Of a DNA stretch of 64,000 bases, positions 5,568 to 13,537 are shown in pieces. Under the pieces are notes generated by a model that had not been told where the DNA came from, did no database searches, and saw nothing but the letters and a program-made list of their open reading frames with translations. The stretch's first letter is position 1; every line of letters begins with the position of its first letter. Where the stretch lies: NCBI GenBank assembly GCA_002373675.1, contig DFLF01000003.1, positions 608 through 64,607 of the forward strand, written 5' to 3'. The translations under genes were made by a program, and so were the position numbers. Source of the stretch: Pseudobutyrivibrio sp. UBA3626. GTDB lineage: Bacteria > Bacillota > Clostridia > Lachnospirales > Lachnospiraceae.

Positions 5568-6779
5568 ATGGACGAAAATTCAAAGACTCTAACTGAAAAA
5601 GAGAAAAAGTTAATAAAAAAACTATATATGTGTGCAAATCTAATATTTCCTATGTTGATTGGCAGCTTTTTAATTGAGATTGCTGCAGCTATTCCAGTTA
5701 TCATTATTGATATCATAACACTGTCTGTGGGTGCTACACCAATAATTTTAAGTTTACTGTTACCACCGATTCCATTTTTACTTTGTGCTTCTTATACATA
5801 TTTATTTTCAAAAATTACTGTTCAAAGTGAAAAATGGCAAAATATCGTCTATAAGGCTTATCAAAACGTAAATGATGCCAATGAATTTGTAAAAGAACAA
5901 GAACAGACAGAATACGACTTAAACAAAACTGATAAAAAAAGAAGTGGAGCAACAGCTATTTTCTTTGGTGGTATAGCTATAAACAATATAACCAAAATAA
6001 AAGAAATTCAGCAAATAGGTACAGCAATCGGTGGAGTATTAGTAGGAATACATTTTTTCGAATTAGGTAAAATTATTAGTGAGCATGTAAAACAAGTTGC
6101 AGATATATTTAATATACCTTTACCAAACAAAATAAAAAAAAGGATTTGGCTAAATTTTGTAATTCTGCCATCAATTATTTTATTAATTTTGATTTCTGTT
6201 ATCTTGGGTATTAAAAGCGGAAATACTTACAATAATACTAAACAAGCTCAACAAACAACAATAAATACAGTACAAGAAAAACTTGCAAACGATGAAAACA
6301 TAAGAGTTGTTACCAATACATATGATAGAGGCAAGAATACAGTAAGTGTAGATTTACGCCATGAGATAAATGACAATCTAGATTTTTGGGCAGACTTTAG
6401 AATAAACGAAGATAATACTATAAAAGAAATAAATTATACTCTTTGTGCTGATGATATTAATGATTGCAATAAAGAAGAATTTTTTAATATTTTTAAGGAA
6501 GAAGTCGTTAAATCAAATAATTTAGTACAAAAATTAGATTGTGCCTATAAAGAAGTTGTTGCGTTATATCTTCCAACGGAAGAATGTAAACAAGCCTTTT
6601 TATCTACACCAGAATGGCAAAACTTAAATAGTTCACCTCAATACATAAAACCTACAACAGATACTGTATATTGCGACTGTGTGGGTTATAAAAGTACAGT
6701 TAATAGAGATGAACAGCCTTATTATTTATCTATAAAGGTGTATATGAAAGAAAATACAAGGAGAGCAACATATGAATAA
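5568..6779 (+). CDS. Polytopic membrane protein with extracytoplasmic C-terminal domain, unknown
   Basis: 403 aa. Two long hydrophobic stretches cover residues about 25-90. A Gly/Ile-rich weakly hydrophobic region spans about 135-167 and another helix about 193-214. The remaining 185 residues are hydrophilic with several Cys and probably lie outside the membrane. The central part (about 95-130) is charged and helical. Base composition is A-rich, with heavy use of AAA, ATA and ACA codons, unlike pgi or ileS nearby, which hints at transfer. It overlaps the following lipoprotein gene by 8 bp, so the two products probably work together. No family recognised. Confidence 0.7.
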   Translation: MDENSKTLTEKEKKLIKKLYMCANLIFPMLIGSFLIEIAAAIPVIIIDIITLSVGATPIILSLLLPPIPFLLCASYTYLFSKITVQSEKWQNIVYKAYQNVNDANEFVKEQEQTEYDLNKTDKKRSGATAIFFGGIAINNITKIKEIQQIGTAIGGVLVGIHFFELGKIISEHVKQVADIFNIPLPNKIKKRIWLNFVILPSIILLILISVILGIKSGNTYNNTKQAQQTTINTVQEKLANDENIRVVTNTYDRGKNTVSVDLRHEINDNLDFWADFRINEDNTIKEINYTLCADDINDCNKEEFFNIFKEEVVKSNNLVQKLDCAYKEVVALYLPTEECKQAFLSTPEWQNLNSSPQYIKPTTDTVYCDCVGYKSTVNRDEQPYYLSIKVYMKENTRRATYE

Positions 6780-7296
6780 AACAAGAAAACACATTCCATT
6801 AATACTAATATCTGTATTAGCAATAACCGTGCTTACATTAGCAGGTTGTAGTTGTACCAATAAGTCTAGCGACCAGTCTTCTGTATCAAAGTTCAAATCA
6901 ATAATGAAAGAACATAACTATTCAGTTAAGGAATTGACATATAATCCAAATCTTCCTTATCAAGATAAAACACTTCCTATGCCAGACTCATTTACAGCAA
7001 CATCTAGTGATTATGATACTTTTGTATTTTATGAATGTTATAGCAAAAATGAAGACGACCTTCAATATGCACAAGATACATATAATAGCAAAAAGTCTGC
7101 ATTAGAGAGCCTAAAGGATAAATACTATCCAGTATATGAAGATGCTTCTACTGATGAATATAAGAAAGAAATATATAGTGGTGAGTCTACATATGTCATT
7201 TTGATATATCAAGATAACAAAGTATTAGAAATTGAAACATTACCAAAGCATATTGATGAGGTAAATAACCTATTAGAAGAATTTGGTTATAGATAG
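6772..7296 (+). CDS. Lipoprotein, unknown function
   Basis: 174 aa. The N-terminus has KTRK, a hydrophobic stretch and a lipobox TLAGC with Cys near residue 26, so it should be lipid-anchored on the outer face of the membrane after signal peptidase II cleavage. The mature part is acidic and Tyr-rich with a helical centre (about residues 95-120). It overlaps the end of the 403-aa membrane protein gene by 8 bp. Same A-rich codon style as its neighbour. No recognised family. Confidence 0.7.
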   Translation: MNKTRKHIPLILISVLAITVLTLAGCSCTNKSSDQSSVSKFKSIMKEHNYSVKELTYNPNLPYQDKTLPMPDSFTATSSDYDTFVFYECYSKNEDDLQYAQDTYNSKKSALESLKDKYYPVYEDASTDEYKKEIYSGESTYVILIYQDNKVLEIETLPKHIDEVNNLLEEFGYR

Positions 7297-7327
7297 AAAC
7301 AGTAAAAAATCTAATTAAGGAGAAAAA

Positions 7328-7960
7328 ATGACAGAAGAAGATTTAAAAATAATAGAAGATTTAGCTCCATATTTAGCTAATACTTTAAGAAATGAAAATC
7401 CTGACTCTACTGCATATAAAGCGGCTATGAAAACTGTAGAATCTCCTGAATTTCAAGCAAGAATGGATGTATTAAGAACCCATGAATATACAGTTACTAC
7501 ACAAGGAGTAGTTATCAATGATACTCAAACCAATAGCGAACCAACAAACTGGGGAGCAGTTATTGGAATATTGCTTGGCTCAATAGCTTTATTATTTGTG
7601 ATAATTGTTCTTATATTGAGATTATTGATAAAAGTGATTGGGAAGAGAAAAAAGGATACTGTTTATGTCTGCACCTGTATAAAGTGTAAAAATACTAGAG
7701 AAGAGAAATATGAGAATGTTTTTAAAGGTCTCATGGGTGGAATGACTAGATATAGCGAAAAGTATAAAATGAAAAAGTCATTCGGTATTGGTATAGGTAC
7801 AGCATATTTTGGTCATTATCAGAAAAAGATATATTGCCCTACATGTAATAAAAAGACTTGGCATGAAATAGAAAATATAAATGATGTAATGTATGATGGA
7901 CTCCCTACTCTAAAAGAAGCAAGGGATAGGATGTTTGAAAAGGAAATGAATAAACAATAA
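7328..7960 (+). CDS. Single-pass membrane protein with Cys-pair (zinc-ribbon-like) domain
   Basis: 210 aa with AAGGAG eight bases before the ATG. The N-terminal 75 residues are hydrophilic. One membrane helix lies at about 78-101, then a basic stretch IGKRKK marks the cytoplasmic side. Two CxxC pairs follow, CTCIKC near residue 115 and CPTC near 176, which look like the two halves of a zinc ribbon. Function unknown. It belongs to the same co-directional group of envelope genes. Confidence 0.65.
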   Translation: MTEEDLKIIEDLAPYLANTLRNENPDSTAYKAAMKTVESPEFQARMDVLRTHEYTVTTQGVVINDTQTNSEPTNWGAVIGILLGSIALLFVIIVLILRLLIKVIGKRKKDTVYVCTCIKCKNTREEKYENVFKGLMGGMTRYSEKYKMKKSFGIGIGTAYFGHYQKKIYCPTCNKKTWHEIENINDVMYDGLPTLKEARDRMFEKEMNKQ

Positions 7961-7971
7961 GGGGAATAATT

Positions 7972-8811
7972 ATGAGTGATTTGAACTTGGATGATTTAGT
8001 AAGAGATGTAGCAGAGGCTCAACGTATAGCAAATGTCGCAAATGGAGTAACAAACACCTTAACCAACCACAATATCGTTAACGATGATATTACTAGGGGT
8101 GACACTGATGTGAAGGACTTGAATAAGATATATTATTTGTCTGAAAACGAAGCTGTAAATTGCATAAGAACTTGGTTAAAGGAAAAGAGTGTTGGATATA
8201 AAGCGAAGGATGTAATTACTGTTATATTCTATATAGTTGCATTTCTTATGTGGCTGTTAACAGTTTTGTTTTTTTATTTAAATATTCCATCTAATTATTA
8301 TAATTCTGAGACATTAATTATTTCGATTCTTATAGGTTTTATTGTATTTGTGATAGTTTTTGTGATAGCTAACTCTGTAAGACATGGGTTGTTTCTGCAT
8401 CGTGGTTATCCGTATTGTCAACAAGAACGAGAGGTTTTAAGGATAAATGATGACACAATAGAGCATTCTTATCACAAATTGCCAGAGAAATCAAGGGTGG
8501 ACATTTGGATATTGAAACTCAATAAGCTTAAGAGACCTAGTGAGCAATGGCCTGAGAATAGAGATGTGTATAGAATTTCAAAAGATAAGATAAAAGATAT
8601 TGTATATTATTCTAATTATCACATGGTAACAATTATCGGTGAAGGTGAGATGGTATCGTTTAATGATTATAATGAAAAAATAATTAATCACGATATTCGA
8701 TGGTTTTTTAATAGTGATTCGGGATATAGTTTCTTCCTTGCGCTAAGTGAGAATGAACGTAAAGAGGCGCTAGAAGCGTTGAGTGAATTACACTCAGTAA
8801 AGAGTGTTTAG
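7972..8811 (+). CDS. Two-helix membrane protein, unknown function
   Basis: 279 aa, with AAGGGGAA before the ATG. Hydrophobic segments at about residues 80-104 and 113-134 form a hairpin. The flanking N-terminal 75 and C-terminal 140 residues are soluble and probably cytoplasmic. The C-terminal part, with ISKDKIKDIVYYSN and then GEMVSFNDYNEK, looks like a PH-like or bPH-type beta domain, but this is only an impression. Only 11 bp separate it from the preceding gene. Confidence 0.6.
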   Translation: MSDLNLDDLVRDVAEAQRIANVANGVTNTLTNHNIVNDDITRGDTDVKDLNKIYYLSENEAVNCIRTWLKEKSVGYKAKDVITVIFYIVAFLMWLLTVLFFYLNIPSNYYNSETLIISILIGFIVFVIVFVIANSVRHGLFLHRGYPYCQQEREVLRINDDTIEHSYHKLPEKSRVDIWILKLNKLKRPSEQWPENRDVYRISKDKIKDIVYYSNYHMVTIIGEGEMVSFNDYNEKIINHDIRWFFNSDSGYSFFLALSENERKEALEALSELHSVKSV

Positions 8812-8829
8812 GAGGAGAATGAATAAACA

Positions 8830-9468
8830 ATGAATATAAGGAAACACACGATACGAAGTGCTTTTTTAATATTTCTGTGCATGATGTTAATGATGTGTAT
8901 AACAGCTTGCGGAGAAAAAACAATAAAAGAGTATCCCAATCTTATGAATGAGCGTATAGGATTAAATAAAGGGGCATTGTCCTATGAGTTGAATGTCCCT
9001 AGCATTAAAAAAATAAATGAAGGAGTCTATAGTCAAAGAAGTTTAGATTCTTATTTAGATGGTGATCTTCAAATATTAAATGATGATAGTTTTTTTTGGC
9101 AACTAGTAAACCATAACGAGTATCCAAATGTCGCATTGAAACTAAATATAACAGATGTACAAGGTGTTAATGTTAAGGAGTCTGCTGATAAGGAATTTAT
9201 AAATAGTGTTGAACAAGGATATGCAACGGGATTAAAAGATGTTGGTAAATACATCGGAAATAATGTTGAGGGTTATCTGTATCAGTATAAAGAAGGTGGA
9301 TTTTTGGATAAGTGTAATTCTTATGGAGCTTATTTGGTTAAAAAGATTGATGGTGGTTATTTGGTAATAAAGGTTATGACTTCTGATGTTAATAATACTG
9401 CAATGATAGATTATGTATTATCTTATTTTCAGGACGAGTTTGGAGAGTTAAAATTTGAAAAGGTATAA
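8830..9468 (+). CDS. Lipoprotein, unknown function
   Basis: 212 aa. The signal peptide has a basic start (NIRKHTIR), a Met/Leu-rich core and lipobox CITAC with Cys near residue 27. GGAGGAG lies twelve bases upstream; a nearer ATG at 8819 opens only a four-codon frame. The mature domain is mixed alpha/beta without a recognised motif. It is the second lipoprotein in this cluster, again following a membrane protein gene, as the lipoprotein at 6772 does. Confidence 0.65.
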   Translation: MNIRKHTIRSAFLIFLCMMLMMCITACGEKTIKEYPNLMNERIGLNKGALSYELNVPSIKKINEGVYSQRSLDSYLDGDLQILNDDSFFWQLVNHNEYPNVALKLNITDVQGVNVKESADKEFINSVEQGYATGLKDVGKYIGNNVEGYLYQYKEGGFLDKCNSYGAYLVKKIDGGYLVIKVMTSDVNNTAMIDYVLSYFQDEFGELKFEKV

Positions 9469-9587
9469 TGTAATACACAATATGAGAATAGATAATTGAG
9501 GTTGAATTAGACTAAAACTATATGAAATAGAAATCCATTAGAATGGAGAAATAATAACCAAGATTGTCCTTTGATGGAGGAATAATA

Positions 9588-9995
9588 GTGAATAAAAGAT
9601 TAACAGATGTAAACAAAAAGAGATTAATAGGCTGTGTTTGGGGAACGATATCCTCATTAGTTGGACTAATTGTTATATTTTCCATTGTTTATTATGTGAA
9701 ATATAATTATATCAACTGGGGAATAACTTTATTAACGTTAGGTATGACGGCTGCTTTAGGACTTGGCGCAGCATTTGTATATTATCGTAAACTGCTTGCC
9801 AGTCAAATAGAGTCAGATTGCCATTTGTCTAATGAAGAAAAAGAAAAAGAAATAGCTAAATTAGGTATTGATAGAGATGAAATAAAAGGCATTGTAAGAG
9901 CCCAGAAAGAACATAGGGCTTATTATAGCCGGAGCAATCGGCTCCATCGCAGTTATAAGCTTTTTAGTATTTTTCTTTATGATAGCTGCAAATAA
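9588..9995 (+). CDS. Small membrane protein, apparently frameshifted at its end
   Basis: Starts at GTG 9588 (GGAGG ten bases upstream). Two membrane segments lie at about residues 14-34 and 42-60, followed by a charged helix with LSNEEKEKEIAKLGI. After about residue 106 the frame becomes basic and Ser/Tyr-rich and stops at 9995. In the +1 frame, from about 9907 to 10002, the DNA encodes a typical membrane helix (KNIGLIIAGAIGS then FLVFFFMIAANKI). A one-base shift near the run CAGAAAGAAC would therefore restore a third helix. It is either a mutated gene, a sequencing error or recoding. Confidence 0.55.
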   Translation: MNKRLTDVNKKRLIGCVWGTISSLVGLIVIFSIVYYVKYNYINWGITLLTLGMTAALGLGAAFVYYRKLLASQIESDCHLSNEEKEKEIAKLGIDRDEIKGIVRAQKEHRAYYSRSNRLHRSYKLFSIFLYDSCK

Positions 9996-10016
9996 GATTT
10001 AGGAGAAAGTTTATAT

Positions 10017-10160
10017 GTAAAATATACATATAACTACATCGTAAATGGAAGAACGTATAACGGCTAACAAGTTATTCACAGACTCAAATTATATACGGTC
10101 TATCATATTCTTGAAAATTTTAAGAATGAACTTAGAGTCAGAAGGTGTGAGAGGTTCTAA
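10017..10160 (+). pseudogene. Decayed fragment of a DUF3592-like domain
   Basis: Read from 10017, the codons give VKYTYNYIVNGRTYNG, an in-frame stop, then QVIHRLKLYTVYHILE. This aligns with VKYSYLYKIDGKTYTG-EEVVNKFSLYDAYNID of the intact protein at 5090-5497. No start codon or membrane helix is present. It is a remnant of a paralogue and shows that this zone has gained and lost copies. Confidence 0.6.
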
Positions 10161-10285
10161 TGAATAAATATGATTATGACAGAGAGAAAAAAATAAGTGT
10201 TGTTAGAAATCTTATGCTTATCACATTCTCGGTGGGTGTATATGCTGTGATTTGTTTAGTGAGACTTAGTAAAAGAAAACATTAA
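10160..10285 (+). CDS. 41-aa putative single-helix membrane peptide
   Basis: A short frame beginning MNKYDYDREKK, followed by a helix-length hydrophobic segment (about residues 17-34) and a basic end LSKRKH. A GAGAGG ribosome-site-like sequence lies seven bases upstream. Its ATG overlaps the stop of the decayed fragment before it. It could be a real small protein or the stub of a larger one. Confidence 0.35.
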   Translation: MNKYDYDREKKISVVRNLMLITFSVGVYAVICLVRLSKRKH

Positions 10286-10362
10286 ATGAGTTTGGCAACA
10301 AAGTCAAACATTACACAATTCTTTCTACAGAAATCTTCAAAAATACTATATACCTTTTATAT

Positions 10363-10398
10363 AAAAGTCTTAAGAACTACGGTTTTTAAGACTTTTTT
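10363..10398 (+). terminator. Rho-independent terminator closing the accessory envelope cluster
   Basis: Stem AAAAGTCTTAA / TTAAGACTTTT followed by TTC; the A/T ends make it bidirectional in form. Confidence 0.8.
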
Positions 10399-10459
10399 CT
10401 TTTCTAGTCGTTAGATTACGTCCATATGCCTCATATAATGGCAATTTGGCTTATGAAAA

Positions 10460-10482
10460 ATATCACATATGTGTGATATAAT
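10460..10482 (+). promoter_or_regulatory. Promoter with palindrome over the -10
   Basis: Inverted repeat ATATCACA-TATG-TGTGATAT (10460-10479) runs into TATAAT at 10477-10482, with an extended TGA before the -10. It lies 43 bases before the next start codon. A repressor bound to the palindrome would block RNA polymerase; this is inference. Confidence 0.5.
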
Positions 10483-10524
10483 ACTATTATTCGTTTTGCA
10501 GGTTAAATACAGGAGGAAGAGAAA

Positions 10525-10734
10525 GTGAGTAAGAAAACCAAGGTAATCCTGATACTTATATTGGCACTTGTACTGGTAATTGTAATTGGAAGCTTTATAA
10601 TTAAATTTTTGACAAAGCTTTATGGTGTATATACATCGGTATCTACTGTTATAGCATTTATAATAGGAGCTGTAATAGGCATTGCCATAGGTTTGGCGAT
10701 TGGTTACATTAGGGGTAAAACTAAGATAGACTGA
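10525..10734 (+). CDS. Two-helix small membrane protein
   Basis: 69 aa starting at GTG 10525 with GGAGGAAG eight bases upstream. Two hydrophobic helices (about residues 7-30 and 38-60, the second Gly/Ile-rich) are separated by a short loop, with basic residues at both ends. Size and topology resemble holins or small immunity-type proteins, but no sequence family is recognised. Only 11 bp separate it from the 627-aa protein gene, so the two are co-transcribed from the palindrome-bearing promoter. Confidence 0.6.
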   Translation: MSKKTKVILILILALVLVIVIGSFIIKFLTKLYGVYTSVSTVIAFIIGAVIGIAIGLAIGYIRGKTKID

Positions 10735-10745
10735 AAGGTTATTAC

Positions 10746-12629
10746 ATGGGAACTTCTAATGGTGTAAGTGTAGAAGACATGAATCTAATGGGTACCTTGG
10801 AATTTGTAGATGGGGCACTGATAGAAGATTGGGGTGATGATGCTCCTGCATATTTTGTTACTGCTACATATAACAAAGACCTCTTCGAGGTAATTAATTC
10901 TACCAGCATGAATGATGTTACAGGATTATCAAATTCGAGTGTGTTGGCATCCCTTTTTGGAAATGTTGTATACGCCGCTCAGCCTGATACTAACAATAAT
11001 GCTGCAGCTAATAATAACAATAACGGCAATAATAATGCTGCTAACAATAACAATGCCAATAACAATAACGCCAACAATAATGCTGCAGCTAATAACAACA
11101 ATGCCAACAACAACGCTGCAGCTAATAATAACAATAATGCTAATAATAATGCCGCAGCTAATAATAATGCTGATGCAGTTAAGAAACAAAGAACATCTGA
11201 TAACAGGTGGAGCACTATGGATATGGCTGTTAACTATACCGTTGATAAGTTGCAAAATGTTAATGCTACTGCTGCAGCGGTAAGTAAGGGCTGTAAGATA
11301 GCATATGATTTTGGAAAAGCTATAATCTCCGGAAACCCGGCAGCTGCTATGACGGGATTGCTTGATATATTTGATGCGATAGGATTGTTTAGAGGAGGAG
11401 AAGACCCTAATAATCCGAGTAATAAGACAATGGACGATAAGATTGATGACATAAATGTAATGTTACAAGCAATGGATAAGAAGCTGGATACGGTTATAAA
11501 GAATCAATACAAGGCCATGACACAAGGATATGAGAATGCTCTTGATGCACTCAGTACTGATTGTGCGAGGACTGATGCAATAGCAAGAGCAGCAAGTGAC
11601 GTATATGTGAGTCGTGGTGGAGTTATTCCGACAAAAAATGCTTCTGAGAAGGAACTAAAGGATTATAATGCGGCGCTGGTTAAGATTATAAACGAAGAAG
11701 AGAAAAACAATAATGCAAACTTTAGGGGATATTCTCAGCTTATTCAACGTATAGAGAATAATTATATCCTTGTAACAACGGAGACGGCTAAAGAATGGGA
11801 TAAGAACCCTATATTCTATAATGATAAATGCTGGTCAGAATTCTTTAATTATGAATCACAAGGATATTTCATGAGAGTGGCATATAGAAGTAATGTGGAA
11901 TATCAGATTAGCAGAGCTTTTAAAGTACTAAGCTTCTATTACGAGATGGCTGCATACCCAGATATACATAAAGATTTGGCACAGAGACAGACGAGAGCAC
12001 TTGATATGATAAAAGATCATCCTGGCACTCCTGAACCTATGGGTATTAAAGCCGATACGAGTGGACCTAATAACCCAGGAGTAGCATTTAACGTTGAGCT
12101 TAATGCACCGGTATACAGCTCTACGCTTAATAAATCAGTGGTTGGATGGTATATTCCTACAAACGGAGTATGTGAAAAGTTCCTAACTACTGATTGGCAT
12201 AACAATATAAAAGAGGAATTCAATGTATATACCGGAGGCAAAGAGGTATGTGATAAATATATATCCAAGCTTCATGGAAACAGTGTAAAGGATGATTTGC
12301 TCTTAGCATTCCCTGAAATGGGTCCGGTATTTGAAAAGAAATATAAAGTTATTAATGGCTCTACAGAAGATCTTACAGCAAGTAAAAGAGATAAGGTAAA
12401 TGAAGTCTATTATATAGATAAGACAATTGACGGCATTGGATTTGGAGGCAAATGGGCTGAGAGTAAATGCAGACTTATTGAAAGGATGCGTCATTTTATG
12501 ACATTCCACGACTGGCTTTGGTGGGAGAATATGGTTGACCTGGGTGGTAAATACCATAGTTATAATACCTATGATACAGGGGGGCCTGTTGAGGATAAGA
12601 AAGTTGCTTTAAGATTTTGGTTTAAATAA
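10746..12629 (+). CDS. 627-aa protein with Asn/Ala-rich linker, unknown function
   Basis: Residues 1-78 form an acidic N-terminal domain ending SLFGNVVYAAQPDTN, which looks like the end of a signal peptide although no such peptide is at the N-terminus. Residues about 79-145 are almost only Asn and Ala. Then comes an alpha-helical part with a hydrophobic stretch (GKAIISGNPAAAMTGLLDI, about 195-215) and a heptad-like helix DDKIDDINVMLQAMDKKLD, followed by about 350 residues of mixed fold rich in Trp and Tyr. The helical hydrophobic layout recalls pore-forming secreted proteins, but that is impression only. It sits 11 bp after a two-helix membrane protein and before a strong terminator. Confidence 0.65.
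   Translation: MGTSNGVSVEDMNLMGTLEFVDGALIEDWGDDAPAYFVTATYNKDLFEVINSTSMNDVTGLSNSSVLASLFGNVVYAAQPDTNNNAAANNNNNGNNNAANNNNANNNNANNNAAANNNNANNNAAANNNNNANNNAAANNNADAVKKQRTSDNRWSTMDMAVNYTVDKLQNVNATAAAVSKGCKIAYDFGKAIISGNPAAAMTGLLDIFDAIGLFRGGEDPNNPSNKTMDDKIDDINVMLQAMDKKLDTVIKNQYKAMTQGYENALDALSTDCARTDAIARAASDVYVSRGGVIPTKNASEKELKDYNAALVKIINEEEKNNNANFRGYSQLIQRIENNYILVTTETAKEWDKNPIFYNDKCWSEFFNYESQGYFMRVAYRSNVEYQISRAFKVLSFYYEMAAYPDIHKDLAQRQTRALDMIKDHPGTPEPMGIKADTSGPNNPGVAFNVELNAPVYSSTLNKSVVGWYIPTNGVCEKFLTTDWHNNIKEEFNVYTGGKEVCDKYISKLHGNSVKDDLLLAFPEMGPVFEKKYKVINGSTEDLTASKRDKVNEVYYIDKTIDGIGFGGKWAESKCRLIERMRHFMTFHDWLWWENMVDLGGKYHSYNTYDTGGPVEDKKVALRFWFK
10985..11172 (+). repeat. Asn/Ala codon repeat (AAT/AAC and GCT/GCA)
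   Basis: Irregular repeats of units such as GCTGCAGCTAATAATAAC encode the Asn/Ala linker of the 627-aa protein. Synonymous codons (AAT/AAC, GCT/GCA/GCC) are mixed, so the amino-acid pattern seems to be kept by selection and not only by recent slippage. Open frames on the other strand across it are by-products of this composition. Confidence 0.85.
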
Positions 12630-12709
12630 GTAGATGATAACAAGGGACAGAATGTCACAGTTATAAGCTATTTACAAGCGAACCAAGAAAAATTATATTT
12701 ATATTTAAC

Positions 12710-12743
12710 AAAGAAGGATTAGCAGTAAGCTAATCCTTCTTTT
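12710..12743 (+). terminator. Strong bidirectional-form terminator
   Basis: Perfect 14-bp stem AAAGAAGGATTAGC / GCTAATCCTTCTTT with loop AGTAA and T-rich flank. It ends the two-gene unit with the Asn/Ala-linker protein. Confidence 0.9.
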
Positions 12744-12799
12744 AGCGTTTTTCCTTGCTATTTTCTCAATATATGATACTATATTTAGAGTGAGTTTTT

Positions 12800-12813
12800 C
12801 TGTCTATAGACAG
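12800..12813. promoter_or_regulatory. Perfect 14-bp palindrome, candidate operator
   Basis: CTGTCTATAGACAG reads the same on both strands and is followed directly by TATATT (12814-12819), a possible -10. It lies about 85 bases before the DUF4190-type gene. Regulator unknown. Confidence 0.4.
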
Positions 12814-12897
12814 TATATTATGAGAATGTTGCCAGATGATTTGTATATTTGGGGGCAGGTTTTGTAATTTTAGAATTAGTATTAAGAAGGAATTGAT

Positions 12898-13476
12898 ATG
12901 ACTGATAATAGTTATATGTTCGTGGATGAAGATAAGGAAGATATTAGTGAAGCTGGAGGTGTTGAGCCAAAGGGTAAATATCTCGACAAATCTGTAACAG
13001 GCAAGATAGAGGATGAGAGTACTATTAATCTTGTTGCTGATGAAGATGTAGTAAGAGAATTGTCTTTTCAGGAGAGACTTGAAAAGAAGGCATCTGATTT
13101 ACAGGAGAATATCCACGAGAATTTAAAAAATAATATAAAAGATAATACTGATAGTTCAAGTAGTGTTGCTCTTAATTCAGAAAGAATTATAGAGAAAGGG
13201 AAGGGATTTGGTGTTGCATCCCTGATATGTGGAATAATATCTCTCACACTGTTTTGCAGCATATTTAATGTGTTTTCTTCGCTTCTTAGTATTATTTTTG
13301 GAATAGTTCATATTAGAAGAGGCGGGAAGAAAGGTATAGCAATCCTTGGAATGCTTTGTAGCGTATGTTCTATAATTTTACTTATTATATGTATGACTTT
13401 AATAATGAGCAATACTGCATTTCTGGACATGATTACGTCTAGTATGCTTAATATGGGAATTTTCTCTGTTAGGTAG
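12898..13476 (+). CDS. DUF4190-type membrane protein
   Basis: 192 aa. The first 100 residues are acidic, Ser/Asn-rich and helical, without a signal peptide. The last 90 carry two membrane helices (about 103-130 and 145-172) with the DUF4190 pattern GVASLICGIISLTLF and then GKKGIAILGMLCSV. Such proteins are common in Firmicutes membranes, often with a soluble sensor or zinc-ribbon part, and have no defined role. AAGAAGGAATTG precedes the ATG. ileS follows 61 bases later with no terminator between, so it may be read through. Confidence 0.75.
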   Translation: MTDNSYMFVDEDKEDISEAGGVEPKGKYLDKSVTGKIEDESTINLVADEDVVRELSFQERLEKKASDLQENIHENLKNNIKDNTDSSSSVALNSERIIEKGKGFGVASLICGIISLTLFCSIFNVFSSLLSIIFGIVHIRRGGKKGIAILGMLCSVCSIILLIICMTLIMSNTAFLDMITSSMLNMGIFSVR

Positions 13477-13537
13477 ATATTATTTGTACATAGATTTATG
13501 TAGTTTCTATTAGATGCTACATTGGAAGGAGAATAAA

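Noticed and set aside
10985..11172. Possible CRISPR array or tandem DNA repeat
   Set aside because: Units are irregular, in frame and code for Asn/Ala; there are no fixed spacers.
10912..11283. Overlapping frames on both strands across the Asn/Ala repeat, some rich in Leu and Ala
   Set aside because: They are out-of-frame readings of the AAT/GCT repeat and have no start signals.
13477..13537. T-box leader before ileS
   Set aside because: The gap is only 61 bases and lacks the T-box sequence and specifier stem.
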